Below are positions 1 through 9,214 of a stretch of 39,529 bases of DNA, piece by piece (positions within the stretch are counted from its first letter, which is position 1; every line of letters begins with the position of its first letter). Origin of the DNA: Pseudomonas zanjanensis. GTDB taxonomy: Bacteria; Pseudomonadota; Gammaproteobacteria; Pseudomonadales; Pseudomonadaceae. The position numbers were made by a program, and so were the translations under genes. The stretch lies in assembly GCF_014268745.2 (NCBI RefSeq), contig NZ_JABWRB020000011.1, positions 1 through 39,529 of the forward strand, read 5' to 3'. Under the pieces are notes generated by a model, which saw nothing but the letters and a program-made list of their open reading frames with translations, was not told where the DNA came from and did not search any database.

Positions 1-103
1 GCTGCGAAGCAGACCCCGCCCGGCACTGGGTGTATCAGATTGATCGAGCCGCTGCTTTTGGGGCTGCTGCGCAGCCCAGCGGGAGCAAGCTCCCTCGCCA
101 CAG
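1..103. repeat. Partial REPIN (type B), cut by window start
   Basis: The right arm at 78-103 is identical to the right arm of the complete REPIN at 35711-35736. The adjoining foot palindrome (GGGCTGCTGCGCAGCCC, 61-77) is present, and bases 1-16 resemble the inner part of the left arm. The outer left arm lies upstream of the window. REP doublets of this kind are non-autonomous elements mobilised by RAYT transposases; no RAYT gene is present here. Confidence 0.85.
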
Positions 104-411
104 GATAAAAGTTGGGCTTGCGAGTTGCGTTCGATTCTTTTGCTTTAGTTGTCTCCCGTATAAATAAAAGAGCACGTTGTAGTCTTGCTTTTTCTTTGAA
201 ACGCATTGAAAGCCTTCCCGTTTGAGTTGTTGGTTTTTAAGCGTTAGAGTGCGTGCCTGATAAGTTGTTAGTGTGTGTTTTCAGTATTTGGCAACGTTAG
301 GTATCGCCAAGTCGCAAAATATTAAATTGAATCAATAGGTCGCCAGAGCACGCGCTGGCGACGCCGTTGTTATATGCCTGTTTTTAACGGAACAGGCCAA
401 GGAGTGTCTTT
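104..411 (+). promoter_or_regulatory. A/T-rich leader of the large toxin, with a hairpin
   Basis: This stretch holds no convincing gene. It is clearly richer in A and T than the coding regions and probably contains the promoter of the gene at 412; I could not fix a single -35/-10 pair. A 7-bp inverted repeat (TCGCCAG 340-346, CTGGCGA 355-361) lies about 50 bases before the start codon and could form a leader hairpin or an operator. A strong Shine-Dalgarno (AAGGAG, 399-404) sits seven bases before the GTG at 412. Confidence 0.5.
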
Positions 412-3400
412 GTGCAGGAAGCAAACATCAAGACGGACGACAGTGCGCTCGGTTTTATCAGCCTTTTCAAACTGGCCGACCTCGAGCGGGCACTGTTGCC
501 CTATAAAAACAATGACCAGTACGACGCGGTCATCCGTTACTACTTTGCCTGTATCGGCATGCCGGATTCCCACCGGTTGCTGGAGCCATTGGGGCTCTTG
601 AAGCAGACGCTGGCCCAGCTGCTGAGCACCCGCAGGGTCAAGCGCAGTCAGGATGAGCGCGTGTCTGGTCCCGCCAAGGCGGGGATTGACCTGCCGCAGA
701 TATACGAAAAAGTCGAACATCATGAAGCGCGTCTTCAGTTCAGTGCCGAGCAGATGAAGAAGCTGGCCACTGGAGTGCCCAAGACCTTGCACTTCGTTTG
801 GCTCGGCGGTGGGCTTGGTGATATTCAGCGCGATTACCTCAATATATGGCGACAGGTGTTGGACCCTCAGGGTTATACATTGAATCTTTGGTATGACAGC
901 GATGCACTACTGGCTTGGCAAACCAATAAACTTATTGTCGAGGCCGCCAAGGCCAGTGTTTTTTTACAAGGCGTGGATAAGGATATCAGTGAAGTCGAGT
1001 TGGGCGCCCTGTACAACGAACATGCCTTGGTTCTGAAGCAGCAGATGCAGGCTCATATTAATGCCGCTGTGGCGAATGGCGGTTCAGCCGACGAGGCTCG
1101 GATCGATTTACTGACCCGCGCCTACGGTCAGGATGCACTAACGTTGCGCCAACAGTTGGAGCGTAATGGTCGTAGTGTCTTGGACATGGACGGCTTCAAA
1201 TTGCGTGATCTTGGTGGTGATAAGACTTCGCTGCAATTGCAGGACGGTTATGACCGGGAGATGCGATTGCTCGGTAACATGGCGGCTGCATCGGATATCG
1301 TGCGCGCTGAAGTCCTGTATGCCGAAGGTGGTAGTTATACCGATATCGACCACCTTCCGCCGTTATCGGCGACCCTGGGCGGCGTTGACATCAGCGGCTT
1401 TGACCATGATGCCCGTCTAGGGACCCTGCAGTTGCTGCTGAACGAGAACCCCGAATGGATGCCAGGTCGCCAGGTCTCCTCCCGTTATCGTGTGCATATT
1501 CCGGCTGAGCATCGCCCGGCACTGGAAGCGTTCGCGCAAAGCCGGCCAAGCTTGAGCGAAGTCTTCGAACCTCCGGCGGAGCGCCTGGCCCGACCTTTCG
1601 CGCTACGGGCCTTGAGCATGGAGCTATCGTTATCCAACGCCTTTTTGATGGCCCATCCGGGCGCCGAGATTCTTGGGAGCGTGATCGACCGTCTACGCTC
1701 CAACTACGAGTTGATTGAAGCATCGGTCCAACTGGCCGCCCAGCGTGACGTTGCATTGAGCGATGTCGGCGGCATGTTGGGTCTGGTGGAAGAAGTCTTC
1801 GAGAAAAAACATGGGTCGCTGAGCCATCTGCCGATGGGCGAAGTGCTCAGGGCGATTGCGCGGATATCGGGTGTCGCCACCCATTTCGGCGACGGCATTC
1901 GCTTCGAGAGCGAAGGCACTGTCCATCTGACCGGCCCCGGCGCCATGCGCGACGGCATGGCCGACTACGCGAACGCGCGCTTGAGCGCGGCAGCTGCCGA
2001 CACTTTGTACAAGGAGGCGGGCATCGCTCCCCACTTGACGGTTAACGGAGCCACGGAAGAGGAGCAGAACCACTCCTGGAAGGAAAATGGCAGCCAACCC
2101 GAAAAATGGCCCACCGACGAGCGGGCCCGTTGGCATGAAGGTCAGTACCCCACGCGCTACAACGGCGACATCGCCCAGTTACTCAAGCATTCAACCGTTG
2201 AGTTCCAACAGGGCTGGCCACTGATCGAAGGCCGAGCCGTGTTGCTGACCGATGTGCTGGAGCGCTTGGTCGAAGGACTCGGCGAGCCGTTCATCGAAGC
2301 GATGAGCCAGGGGCATGACGGCGAAAAACGTTTCGAGAAGCCGCTGCCGCTGAGTTTCGATGATCGCCAGCGTATCCGGCGTCAGCCTGCCGATGCACTG
2401 GTGCCGGTGTTCCTGAGCGATGCAAAAATGCAAAGCCTGGGAATCGACGACGTCTTGGGCGAGATCGCCGGTGGCACCCGGCGCGTCATTGAGGCCAGCC
2501 CTGTGCAAAGGCTGTCGCTGGGCGTGTTGCTCGGCTTGGACACCCTGGAGAACTCGAGCTTCAACACGGCTACGAGTGAGCTGGAGAACTTGGCCAATAG
2601 CGTTGTCGAACAGGGCGTGGCCGGCCGTTACGCGGTCATCGAGCGGCAATTGTTCAAGCGCAAGGCGGCCGAGTTCATGGGCGGCCTGTCGAGCGATCCG
2701 GCGGATGCGCCACTGCCGTCCGACAGTGCGCTGGAGTTGAAGAGAACGGCCTTGAAACAGGCGCGAACGTTATTCCAGTGGGGCCGTCATGTTGCTCGGA
2801 TCCAGAAAGTGGCGACCCTTGAACACCGTCTCCAAGTCGTCGAACGCTCCGGGCAAGTGCTGGACGGGTTCGGCCACGGCGGCGTGCAAATGCTCCCTCA
2901 GGATTTGCTGCTCAACAGCGATGGCGAGGCCATTGGCGGACGCTGCTATCCCCTGGCGTTGGTGATGAGCGCAGCACTGGCCAAGGGTGAGGTTTCTTCC
3001 GGGCACTTGCGCGAGCGTTTCTACCTGGCGGTGCTCGAACCCGGGCAGGCCGATTCCCAGGCTTTTGTGCAAACGCTGGAGACGCTGCGGGACGTGCCGC
3101 TGGGTGACGTCGGAACGCGCCTGGGGCTGACGAACCTGGACCAGGTCAGGGACCTGCTCGAGCATTACAGCGGCTCCCGTACGCTGATGCTCAACTCGGA
3201 TAACCATTCGATGCTGGTGGCCAAGACCGTCAGCGCAGAAGGTGCCGCTTATCATTTCTTCGACCCCAACTTCGGCCTGTGCAAATTCGACCACCCGGAT
3301 GGGCTGCAACGTGGGCTGGAGCATTTTTTCCGGACTGAGGGCATGGCCCGTTATTACGCTGCCTATGGCCCTGACGCTCGACCGGAATTCGATCTGATCG

Positions 3401-6400
3401 ATCTGCACAGCAAAAAGATAGCCAGCTTGGAATTGTCCGAGGGCTTCACCGTGGCGCAGCTGCTCAAGCCCGAACCTTTGCCAGGAAAACCGGCCCTTGC
3501 GATTCGCCAGCGCCTGAACAGTGCCCATGGAAGGTCCCTGGTGGACAACGCGCACCTGGGCAGCAGTTTGCTGGAATTGGACAGCCACTGGTGGGGCCAG
3601 CAGATCGCCCAGGCGACGGTCGGTTTGCAGGAGCTACATGGCTCGACGACGCCGCTGGTGCCCTTGTTCGAAACGCTGGAGATCACGCCGCAAGGCAAAT
3701 ATCGGGTGAGCCTGATCGACCCCGCGCACCCACAACAACCGGTCCGCGTGCTCAGCGACGATCAACGCCTACTGCGGATCAAGAGCTGGCTGTCGGAACA
3801 GTTTTCGACCCTGGCGCGCAAACCCGTGCAGACGGGCGGCGTCCTGGACCCGACCGAAGCCGGCAGCGTCCATACCCTCAACGCCGGTTTCACCATCCAG
3901 GCGTTGATGAATGCCTTACGTGGACGCGAAGGGGACGACCGGACACTGACCACCGCCGTGCGCCTGCACGCGTACGTCAACTATGCGCAACTGGTGCACG
4001 GCAATGTCGTGGACGTGGCGGGCCTGGTGCAGTTGGCCCGCACCGCTCTGGTGGAAGAACGGATCATTGCCCGTACTTGCGCGCCGATTGTCGGCCAGGC
4101 CTTAGGACATGCAGCCAACGAAGGCGTCGGCGCTGTGTTGGGGTTGGCCAATGTTGGCTTCGATATCTACCAGTTGAAGACTGCGCAAACCGGCATCGAG
4201 ACCGCGCAATTCGGTACCCAGCTGACATTCGATTCCGCGAGCCTGGCCTTGACGGCGGGCGGCGTCGGGGCTGGGTTGGCCGGGGCATCGACCGCCGCGG
4301 CGGTACTCGGCGGTGCGGGCGTGATTCTCGGTGGCTTGGCCGTCGGGGTCGCCGCGCTGGCCCAGGGATTTGCCACCATCGCCCGCGAGGCCCGGCAAGT
4401 CGGTCAGTTTTTCGATGACCTGGAGCAGGCCTATCGTGGCGAGGGCTACGCCTATGATCACAAGTTGGCCGCGTGGGTGGCGCGTCCTTCACTACTGATT
4501 AAAGGCATCGATCTGCAGGAGGGGACGTTACTGCTCGACAGTCCGAAGCTGTATCCGCTGCGTGATCATTTCGGAGTACCGGGCTTCGACGCCGACGATT
4601 CACGGGCGATCAATATCCGCCGGGAGCTGGGGTTGCCCGCACGGATCAAATTCACAGTGCCCGCCGGAAAACCCATCGTCTTGCCCTGTACGCCGCAAAC
4701 CACCTACGGCTATGAATACAAGGCATTGCCATTCGCCCGCTGGCGCCATGATCCTGGCTTCGACACGGCGCGTCGGCTGGAGAAAAAGCAAGCGGACGGC
4801 ACCTGGCTGTTTCTGTTCTCGTTCTATTCATTTCCTTCCGACTATATCCTCAATCGTCTGAACCCGGTGTATGGCGAAACGATCATCAAGGTGAATCTGG
4901 ATGCGCAGGAACGGACACTGGTGGTTCCCGTTCTGCCAGAAGCCTGGCACGCAAAGGTGTCCTATTGGCTCACGGGCGCGGACGGGCGCTGTACCGTGGT
5001 GCTCAATCCCGGGGTCGACATAAGGCTTATCGCGCCGAACCTGACGTTTTGCCGTTGGGTGTTGCAGGCAACCTGGGCCAAGGACGCGGATATTCGGGTC
5101 GAGTCATCCGGCGACCTGTACATCGGCAACGTCCATGTCACCCGTAGCGGCCGGCAGGAAGTGCTGATCCGTACGGCCGACCAATTGTTCAGCGTCACCG
5201 GGGACAAGCGCCAACTGGACCTTGTCGAGCAGACGGCGCCCGAGGGGCTCGATGAGCAAGCGTTGCTCGAGCACTACAAGGCCCTTGCGCGCGAGCATCG
5301 ATTGGCGCTGCCGTATACGCCTATCCATCGCTATCTGGTTCCGTTCGACGATCCCCTGCAACCGAGCTACACCACGGCCTGGTATGACGCGGCCGAGGAC
5401 CGCTTCCTCTACATTCGCGACGACAGTAAAGTGCTCGGCGAGCCGCAACTGTCGGTGGTCCTGGATGGCTTCGCCTATTTCTACGATCCCGAGGAACTGC
5501 AGATCTGGCAGACGGAGTGCGCCACAGGCTTGCTCAAGTGCCGCTATCTGTTACTCATACAGGACGGCCAGAGCACCATTCGTAGTATCGAGGCGGATGC
5601 CCATGGTGTGATTCATGTCGTGCAGGAATATATCGCCGACAATCAAACCGTCCGGCAATACCGATACGTGATTCATGACGGGCAGTTGCTGTTGAGTTCC
5701 GTCACCTACGACACGGCACCGCAGTTGCAGGCGCTGCTATCGGCCAACGATACCCTGGCCGAGTGGTCATCCGTGCTCGGCGACTTTCTGCGACTGCCCG
5801 CCGGACCTTCGAATAATGGGCTCGCCACGGTCGATTGGCAGCCGGCGCCGTACGTTTCGATCTGCTGGACGATTGCCCCCAGTTCCCGAGACATGGCGTG
5901 GGTACGCAGCAGCGATCGACGCCTGATCCTTGCGCAACCCGCCGAGCATCATGCCCGTGGCTGGGATAACTCGATCAAGAAGCTGGACGGGCTGATGCTC
6001 TTGCCGATGGCGGACGACAGCGACGTGTTCTTCATCTACCAGCGAGTCACCCCCAACCAGACACTTTGCCGACTGCAACGCAGCGTGAAGGACGGTACGG
6101 CGCATTGGACACGCCAATGGGTGCAGCCAGACGGGCTCAAGCAGATCCTGGCCGTTGAAGGGGGCTACGTGGCGCTCGATGAAAACGGGTTGTTCTTCAA
6201 CCTGGTGGCGCAAGACGCGCTGCAGTTTGCCGGCGTGAGCGAGCACTGGCTCAAGGGGCGTGCGCAGTGGTGGCAAGCGCTTGAACCGTTGGCCGAGCAA
6301 TACCCGGGCAAGGATTTTGCCATTGCCGGTCTGCGCAATGCCGCCGGTGACGGTAACCTCTGTGCCTGGTACGTGAAGCGCCGATTGTTGTTGTGCGACC

Positions 6401-7467
6401 CGGGGCTCGACAAGGACGTTCGCTTGCTGGGTGTGGCGCCGGATAATCAGTCGGTCTGGCTGTTCGATCGGTCGAGCGGCGAAATATTGAGCCAGGTATT
6501 CTTCGACCCACAGCAACTGAATCAGGTATTCGACACCGGCACGCAACTGTTGCCAGGCGCCAGCCTGCCGGCTTATCAGCGCGAGTGGGCGGGCTGGCGG
6601 TTCGCCGACGTCACGCCTGAAGGCAGCGGCTTGCGCGGGATCAGCGTGGACGGTGTGTCGCTGGCGCTGGGGCATCAGGAAATGGCGACCATCACCGGGG
6701 TCAACCACGCCTGGGTGCTCGCCCAGGGCGAGCACTTGGTCGACGCCCTCCAGCGATTGCTGGACGCTGCGCAACATGACGAATTCGTGTCGGTGGAGTC
6801 CGAGCCTGGAAGCCTGCAATGGTATGACGTGCAAAGTGCCCGGTTGCTGCGAGTCACCGGCAAGAACCTGCCCAAGGACTTTACGTTGCTGGGCACGCAA
6901 GCACGGGAGAATGTGCTCCTGCACGAGCACCAGGATGGGCGGGTGCGGATCTATCCGGACAAGCGCAGCATCGGGCCGTTCGATTACGTCCAGCGCAGCG
7001 CCCAGGTGCTGGTGGTCGAGGGGGAGAAGGTCAGCCGCGACCTCTTGCCGCTGATTCCCGATGAGGTCAACCGGTTGATCCTGCGTATGGGCCAGGGTGT
7101 GGTGACGTGCCATTTGACGAGGGCGCTGTGGCTGAAGCTGGAGTCGGTGATTGTCGACTGTCGCCCTGCCTTGGGTGAAAGGCCCTCCACGACGAGCACG
7201 TTGGCCTGGGCCTTCGATGAGCCTGGAAAACTCGTGTTCGAGATTGTCCAGGCGCACTTGGTCATTGTCGATCCGGACAGTGAGCGCTGCTTGATCCTGC
7301 GTGATGTGTGCTCCGCCGATCCGGTCTTGCGCGGTGAAATAGGCCTGAGTTTCAACGCCGGGAAATCACGTCCGGTGTCGACATTCGTGGCGCGCTTGAA
7401 ACGCTTGGGTACGACTGGCAGTGCAACCCTCAAAGAGCTGCTGGCGCCAGCGTCGGTCGTAGAATAA
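412..7467 (+). CDS. Lymphostatin-like large toxin (GT44 glucosyltransferase, C58-like protease, TcdA/TcdB pore domain)
   Basis: A 2351-residue protein starting at GTG 412 behind AAGGAG. Residues about 115-520 match the glucosyltransferase domain of clostridial TcdA/TcdB: HFVWLGG with Trp130, LWYDSDAL, SDIVR (Asp295, Arg298), and the metal/UDP-sugar DxD motif Asp311-Ile-Asp313 in GGSYTDID. Residues about 820-1000 look like a papain-type C58/YopT protease: Cys845 in GGRCYPL, His932 in DNHSML, Asp951 in FFDPNFG. Residues about 1160-1500 resemble the TcdA/TcdB pore domain, with a Gly/Ala-rich hydrophobic stretch at 1281-1322. Residues about 1500-2351 are beta-rich and unassigned, perhaps for binding or delivery. 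This order matches E. coli lymphostatin LifA/Efa1, which is longer. No signal peptide and no C80 autoprotease are visible. Likely role (inferred): glycosylation of a host protein, probably a GTPase. It converges on marC with a 12-base gap. Confidence 0.88.
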   Translation: MQEANIKTDDSALGFISLFKLADLERALLPYKNNDQYDAVIRYYFACIGMPDSHRLLEPLGLLKQTLAQLLSTRRVKRSQDERVSGPAKAGIDLPQIYEKVEHHEARLQFSAEQMKKLATGVPKTLHFVWLGGGLGDIQRDYLNIWRQVLDPQGYTLNLWYDSDALLAWQTNKLIVEAAKASVFLQGVDKDISEVELGALYNEHALVLKQQMQAHINAAVANGGSADEARIDLLTRAYGQDALTLRQQLERNGRSVLDMDGFKLRDLGGDKTSLQLQDGYDREMRLLGNMAAASDIVRAEVLYAEGGSYTDIDHLPPLSATLGGVDISGFDHDARLGTLQLLLNENPEWMPGRQVSSRYRVHIPAEHRPALEAFAQSRPSLSEVFEPPAERLARPFALRALSMELSLSNAFLMAHPGAEILGSVIDRLRSNYELIEASVQLAAQRDVALSDVGGMLGLVEEVFEKKHGSLSHLPMGEVLRAIARISGVATHFGDGIRFESEGTVHLTGPGAMRDGMADYANARLSAAAADTLYKEAGIAPHLTVNGATEEEQNHSWKENGSQPEKWPTDERARWHEGQYPTRYNGDIAQLLKHSTVEFQQGWPLIEGRAVLLTDVLERLVEGLGEPFIEAMSQGHDGEKRFEKPLPLSFDDRQRIRRQPADALVPVFLSDAKMQSLGIDDVLGEIAGGTRRVIEASPVQRLSLGVLLGLDTLENSSFNTATSELENLANSVVEQGVAGRYAVIERQLFKRKAAEFMGGLSSDPADAPLPSDSALELKRTALKQARTLFQWGRHVARIQKVATLEHRLQVVERSGQVLDGFGHGGVQMLPQDLLLNSDGEAIGGRCYPLALVMSAALAKGEVSSGHLRERFYLAVLEPGQADSQAFVQTLETLRDVPLGDVGTRLGLTNLDQVRDLLEHYSGSRTLMLNSDNHSMLVAKTVSAEGAAYHFFDPNFGLCKFDHPDGLQRGLEHFFRTEGMARYYAAYGPDARPEFDLIDLHSKKIASLELSEGFTVAQLLKPEPLPGKPALAIRQRLNSAHGRSLVDNAHLGSSLLELDSHWWGQQIAQATVGLQELHGSTTPLVPLFETLEITPQGKYRVSLIDPAHPQQPVRVLSDDQRLLRIKSWLSEQFSTLARKPVQTGGVLDPTEAGSVHTLNAGFTIQALMNALRGREGDDRTLTTAVRLHAYVNYAQLVHGNVVDVAGLVQLARTALVEERIIARTCAPIVGQALGHAANEGVGAVLGLANVGFDIYQLKTAQTGIETAQFGTQLTFDSASLALTAGGVGAGLAGASTAAAVLGGAGVILGGLAVGVAALAQGFATIAREARQVGQFFDDLEQAYRGEGYAYDHKLAAWVARPSLLIKGIDLQEGTLLLDSPKLYPLRDHFGVPGFDADDSRAINIRRELGLPARIKFTVPAGKPIVLPCTPQTTYGYEYKALPFARWRHDPGFDTARRLEKKQADGTWLFLFSFYSFPSDYILNRLNPVYGETIIKVNLDAQERTLVVPVLPEAWHAKVSYWLTGADGRCTVVLNPGVDIRLIAPNLTFCRWVLQATWAKDADIRVESSGDLYIGNVHVTRSGRQEVLIRTADQLFSVTGDKRQLDLVEQTAPEGLDEQALLEHYKALAREHRLALPYTPIHRYLVPFDDPLQPSYTTAWYDAAEDRFLYIRDDSKVLGEPQLSVVLDGFAYFYDPEELQIWQTECATGLLKCRYLLLIQDGQSTIRSIEADAHGVIHVVQEYIADNQTVRQYRYVIHDGQLLLSSVTYDTAPQLQALLSANDTLAEWSSVLGDFLRLPAGPSNNGLATVDWQPAPYVSICWTIAPSSRDMAWVRSSDRRLILAQPAEHHARGWDNSIKKLDGLMLLPMADDSDVFFIYQRVTPNQTLCRLQRSVKDGTAHWTRQWVQPDGLKQILAVEGGYVALDENGLFFNLVAQDALQFAGVSEHWLKGRAQWWQALEPLAEQYPGKDFAIAGLRNAAGDGNLCAWYVKRRLLLCDPGLDKDVRLLGVAPDNQSVWLFDRSSGEILSQVFFDPQQLNQVFDTGTQLLPGASLPAYQREWAGWRFADVTPEGSGLRGISVDGVSLALGHQEMATITGVNHAWVLAQGEHLVDALQRLLDAAQHDEFVSVESEPGSLQWYDVQSARLLRVTGKNLPKDFTLLGTQARENVLLHEHQDGRVRIYPDKRSIGPFDYVQRSAQVLVVEGEKVSRDLLPLIPDEVNRLILRMGQGVVTCHLTRALWLKLESVIVDCRPALGERPSTTSTLAWAFDEPGKLVFEIVQAHLVIVDPDSERCLILRDVCSADPVLRGEIGLSFNAGKSRPVSTFVARLKRLGTTGSATLKELLAPASVVE

Positions 7468-7479
7468 GCGGTCTTGCTT

Positions 7480-8076
7480 CTATGGCGCCAGGTAGCCCTT
7501 CACCCCGGTAAAAATGATCTGCGCCGCCAAGGCGCAGACAAACAGCCCCATCAGGCGGCTGACGATCTGCAAGCCCTGGTCGCCAAGAATCCGCTCGATG
7601 CGGCTGGACAGGTAGAGCACCACGCCGACGGTGAAGCTCGCCAGGGCGATGCTGATGATGGCCATGAGTTTGTCGTCCCAGTGCGGCTGGCTCACGCCCA
7701 TCACCAGCAGGGCGCCGATGGTGCCGGGGCCGACGGTCAACGGAATGGTCAGTGGGACGATGGTAACGTCCTGTTGCACGTTGTCGGTTTGCACGGCCGA
7801 CTTGCCCTGGGCCATGCCCAGCGCCGAAATGAACAGGACGCTGCCGGCGCCGATACGGAATGCATCCACGGTGATGCCGAACACGCTGAAAATCACTCGC
7901 CCGAACAAATACAGCAACACGCTGGAGATCAGCGTCGCGGTCGCCACCTTCCAGGCCAGGCGGCGTTGTTCCTTGCGCGAATAGCCGCGAGTCAACCCGA
8001 TAAAACAGGACAGGACAAAGAAGGGGCTGTAGAGCACCAGCATCTTCAGATAAACGCTGAACAGCACATGGAGCAT
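7480..8076 (-). CDS. MarC family integral membrane protein
   Basis: A 198-residue protein with about six hydrophobic segments spread along its length, typical of the MarC/UPF0056 (YhgN/YchE) family of inner-membrane proteins. The family landmark region around VPLTIPLTVGPGTIGALLV is present near the middle. The substrate and function of the family are unresolved; despite its name, MarC is not established as a multidrug-resistance factor. The length matches the usual 190-220 residues, so the gene appears intact. It converges with the large toxin gene (12-base gap). Its upstream side shares a 267-base gap with the plus-strand gene at 8344. It looks core-like and unrelated to the toxins. Confidence 0.88.
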   Translation of the reverse strand: MLHVLFSVYLKMLVLYSPFFVLSCFIGLTRGYSRKEQRRLAWKVATATLISSVLLYLFGRVIFSVFGITVDAFRIGAGSVLFISALGMAQGKSAVQTDNVQQDVTIVPLTIPLTVGPGTIGALLVMGVSQPHWDDKLMAIISIALASFTVGVVLYLSSRIERILGDQGLQIVSRLMGLFVCALAAQIIFTGVKGYLAP

Positions 8077-8343
8077 GGTTGAGGCTCACGACGAATGAAT
8101 TTGAGGTGAAGTCTATCAGGCGTCGGGGGCGGTTGTCGGCTGGCGTCGGGGGCTGAAAACCAGAGTATTGGAACATGTCGATTTAAGCCGACGGGTGCTT
8201 ACGCTTGGTGAGTTGTCAGGCGCTTTGATGGGTTAACTTCGATTTTAATATGCATGGTTACAGTTGTTGGCTTGTTGTTGGGTGATGGGTTGGATAAGTT
8301 GGTTTCAAGTCCATGGAGGACTTTAATCAATAAGGAAAAGATG
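8077..8343 (+). promoter_or_regulatory. Divergent intergenic region between marC and paralogue gene A
   Basis: A 267-base gap with no gene I can support. The half next to gene A is A/T-rich, with a -10-like TAATAT at 8246-8251 and a possible -35 (TTGATG, 8225-8230). The spacing is short, so this is only a candidate. The Shine-Dalgarno AAGGA at 8332-8336 serves the gene starting at 8341/8344. Confidence 0.3.
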
Positions 8344-9153
8344 ATGACTATTAAAGCAGATGCAGTGGTAACCCTGTCTGATCGCGTTGAACGTTTGCAG
8401 GCATATGATCTATCGACGGATGCGGTTAGGATTTCTCCGCGTGTCCTTCTAGATAATTACACGGTGTTGAATTCTGACATTGAGAAACCGGATCGTGCAT
8501 CGGTGGTGGGTGACGGTGTTCTGGCTTTTGTTTCGGGAATGTCCGAGCAAAACCAAGTCGATGTTCAACACTCATATTTATTTGCCTCCTTAGTGGCGAG
8601 CAAGCAATTTCCACGGGATGATCAGGGCAAAGAGTGGTATGACAAGTTTCTAGAGGTTATGCAAACTTGCGGCTGGGTTATTGTCAGGAAGTATTACGAC
8701 ACTGTCGCGGCCTCTGGCAAGAGTTTCAAGATGGATCAGTTGGTGTTGAGTATCCTGGGTTCGGCGGCGACCGTTGCTGCCATTCCCGGCGCAACTTCAT
8801 TGCTGATGCTCGAGGTTGCAAGGAATGCTATTAGTAAGTTAGAAGCCCGCGATAGACCACTTCGGCTGTTCGAGCAGAACATTAAGGAGTCCGGCTCCGG
8901 AGGTTTTAGTGTGTCGGCATGCCATGAGACGTCGCAGGGTGAAGTTCTTATGGCGATGGGTGCGGTGCGCTTCATTCAACGGACGAATCAGACCCAAGTC
9001 TTGTTTGTCAATTGGGACAGTAGTTCGGTCGATCTCTATCGTGGTGAAAGCTACATGGCCATGGTACCGACTCTGATTAACCTAACCCGAGCGACTATCT
9101 TGGGGAAACTGGGGGACCGTGCGGTAACCAAAATCGAAGAATACGAAATTTGA
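8344..9153 (+). CDS. Unknown protein A, first of three tandem diverged paralogues
   Basis: A 269-residue protein of no family I recognise. The ATG at 8344 is seven bases from AAGGA; the ATG at 8341 is equally possible, and an ATG at 8254 lacks a good ribosome site. The region GMSEQNQVDVQHS, then LFASLVASK, then EWYDKF and CGW is shared with proteins B and C. So is a C-terminal segment: GGFSVSAC, then a beta-like stretch, then an ILGKLGDRAVTKIEEYEI tail. A hydrophobic Gly/Ala stretch (LGSAATVAAIPGATSLLMLEV) lies in the middle. No signal peptide is visible. The gene is A/T-rich for this genome: bases 8521-8580 hold 25 G+C in 60, against 41 in 60 at 11881-11940 in retS. That suggests acquisition by transfer. 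Its proximity to a large toxin makes a virulence or anti-eukaryote role possible, but this is inference. Confidence 0.8.
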   Translation: MTIKADAVVTLSDRVERLQAYDLSTDAVRISPRVLLDNYTVLNSDIEKPDRASVVGDGVLAFVSGMSEQNQVDVQHSYLFASLVASKQFPRDDQGKEWYDKFLEVMQTCGWVIVRKYYDTVAASGKSFKMDQLVLSILGSAATVAAIPGATSLLMLEVARNAISKLEARDRPLRLFEQNIKESGSGGFSVSACHETSQGEVLMAMGAVRFIQRTNQTQVLFVNWDSSSVDLYRGESYMAMVPTLINLTRATILGKLGDRAVTKIEEYEI

Positions 9154-9168
9154 TCTCATATGATCGCT

Positions 9169-9191
9169 TGGCGACTGCGTTGCGGTCGCCA
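9169..9191 (+). other. Intergenic hairpin between paralogues A and B
   Basis: A perfect 7-bp inverted repeat (TGGCGAC 9169-9175, GTCGCCA 9185-9191) with a 9-base loop. It follows the stop codon of gene A by 15 bases and precedes the start of B by 23. There is no T-tract, so it is not a classical terminator. It may tune expression of B and C or protect the upstream transcript. Confidence 0.5.
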
Positions 9192-9214
9192 TCTATAAAA
9201 GCCAGGGGGTTGTA

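Noticed and set aside
2300..3500. C80 autoprocessing protease as in TcdA/TcdB
   Set aside because: The Cys/His/Asp context (GGRCYPL, NHSML, FFDPNFG) fits the C58/papain-like order, not the His-then-Cys order of C80 domains, and no InsP6-pocket pattern is evident.
5767..7257. 496-codon open frame opposite the 3' part of the large toxin
   Set aside because: Shadow frame with no ribosome site or recognisable motif.
8254..8343. Start of paralogue A at ATG 8254
   Set aside because: No Shine-Dalgarno; it would overlap the likely -10 region, and the extra residues have no match in B or C.
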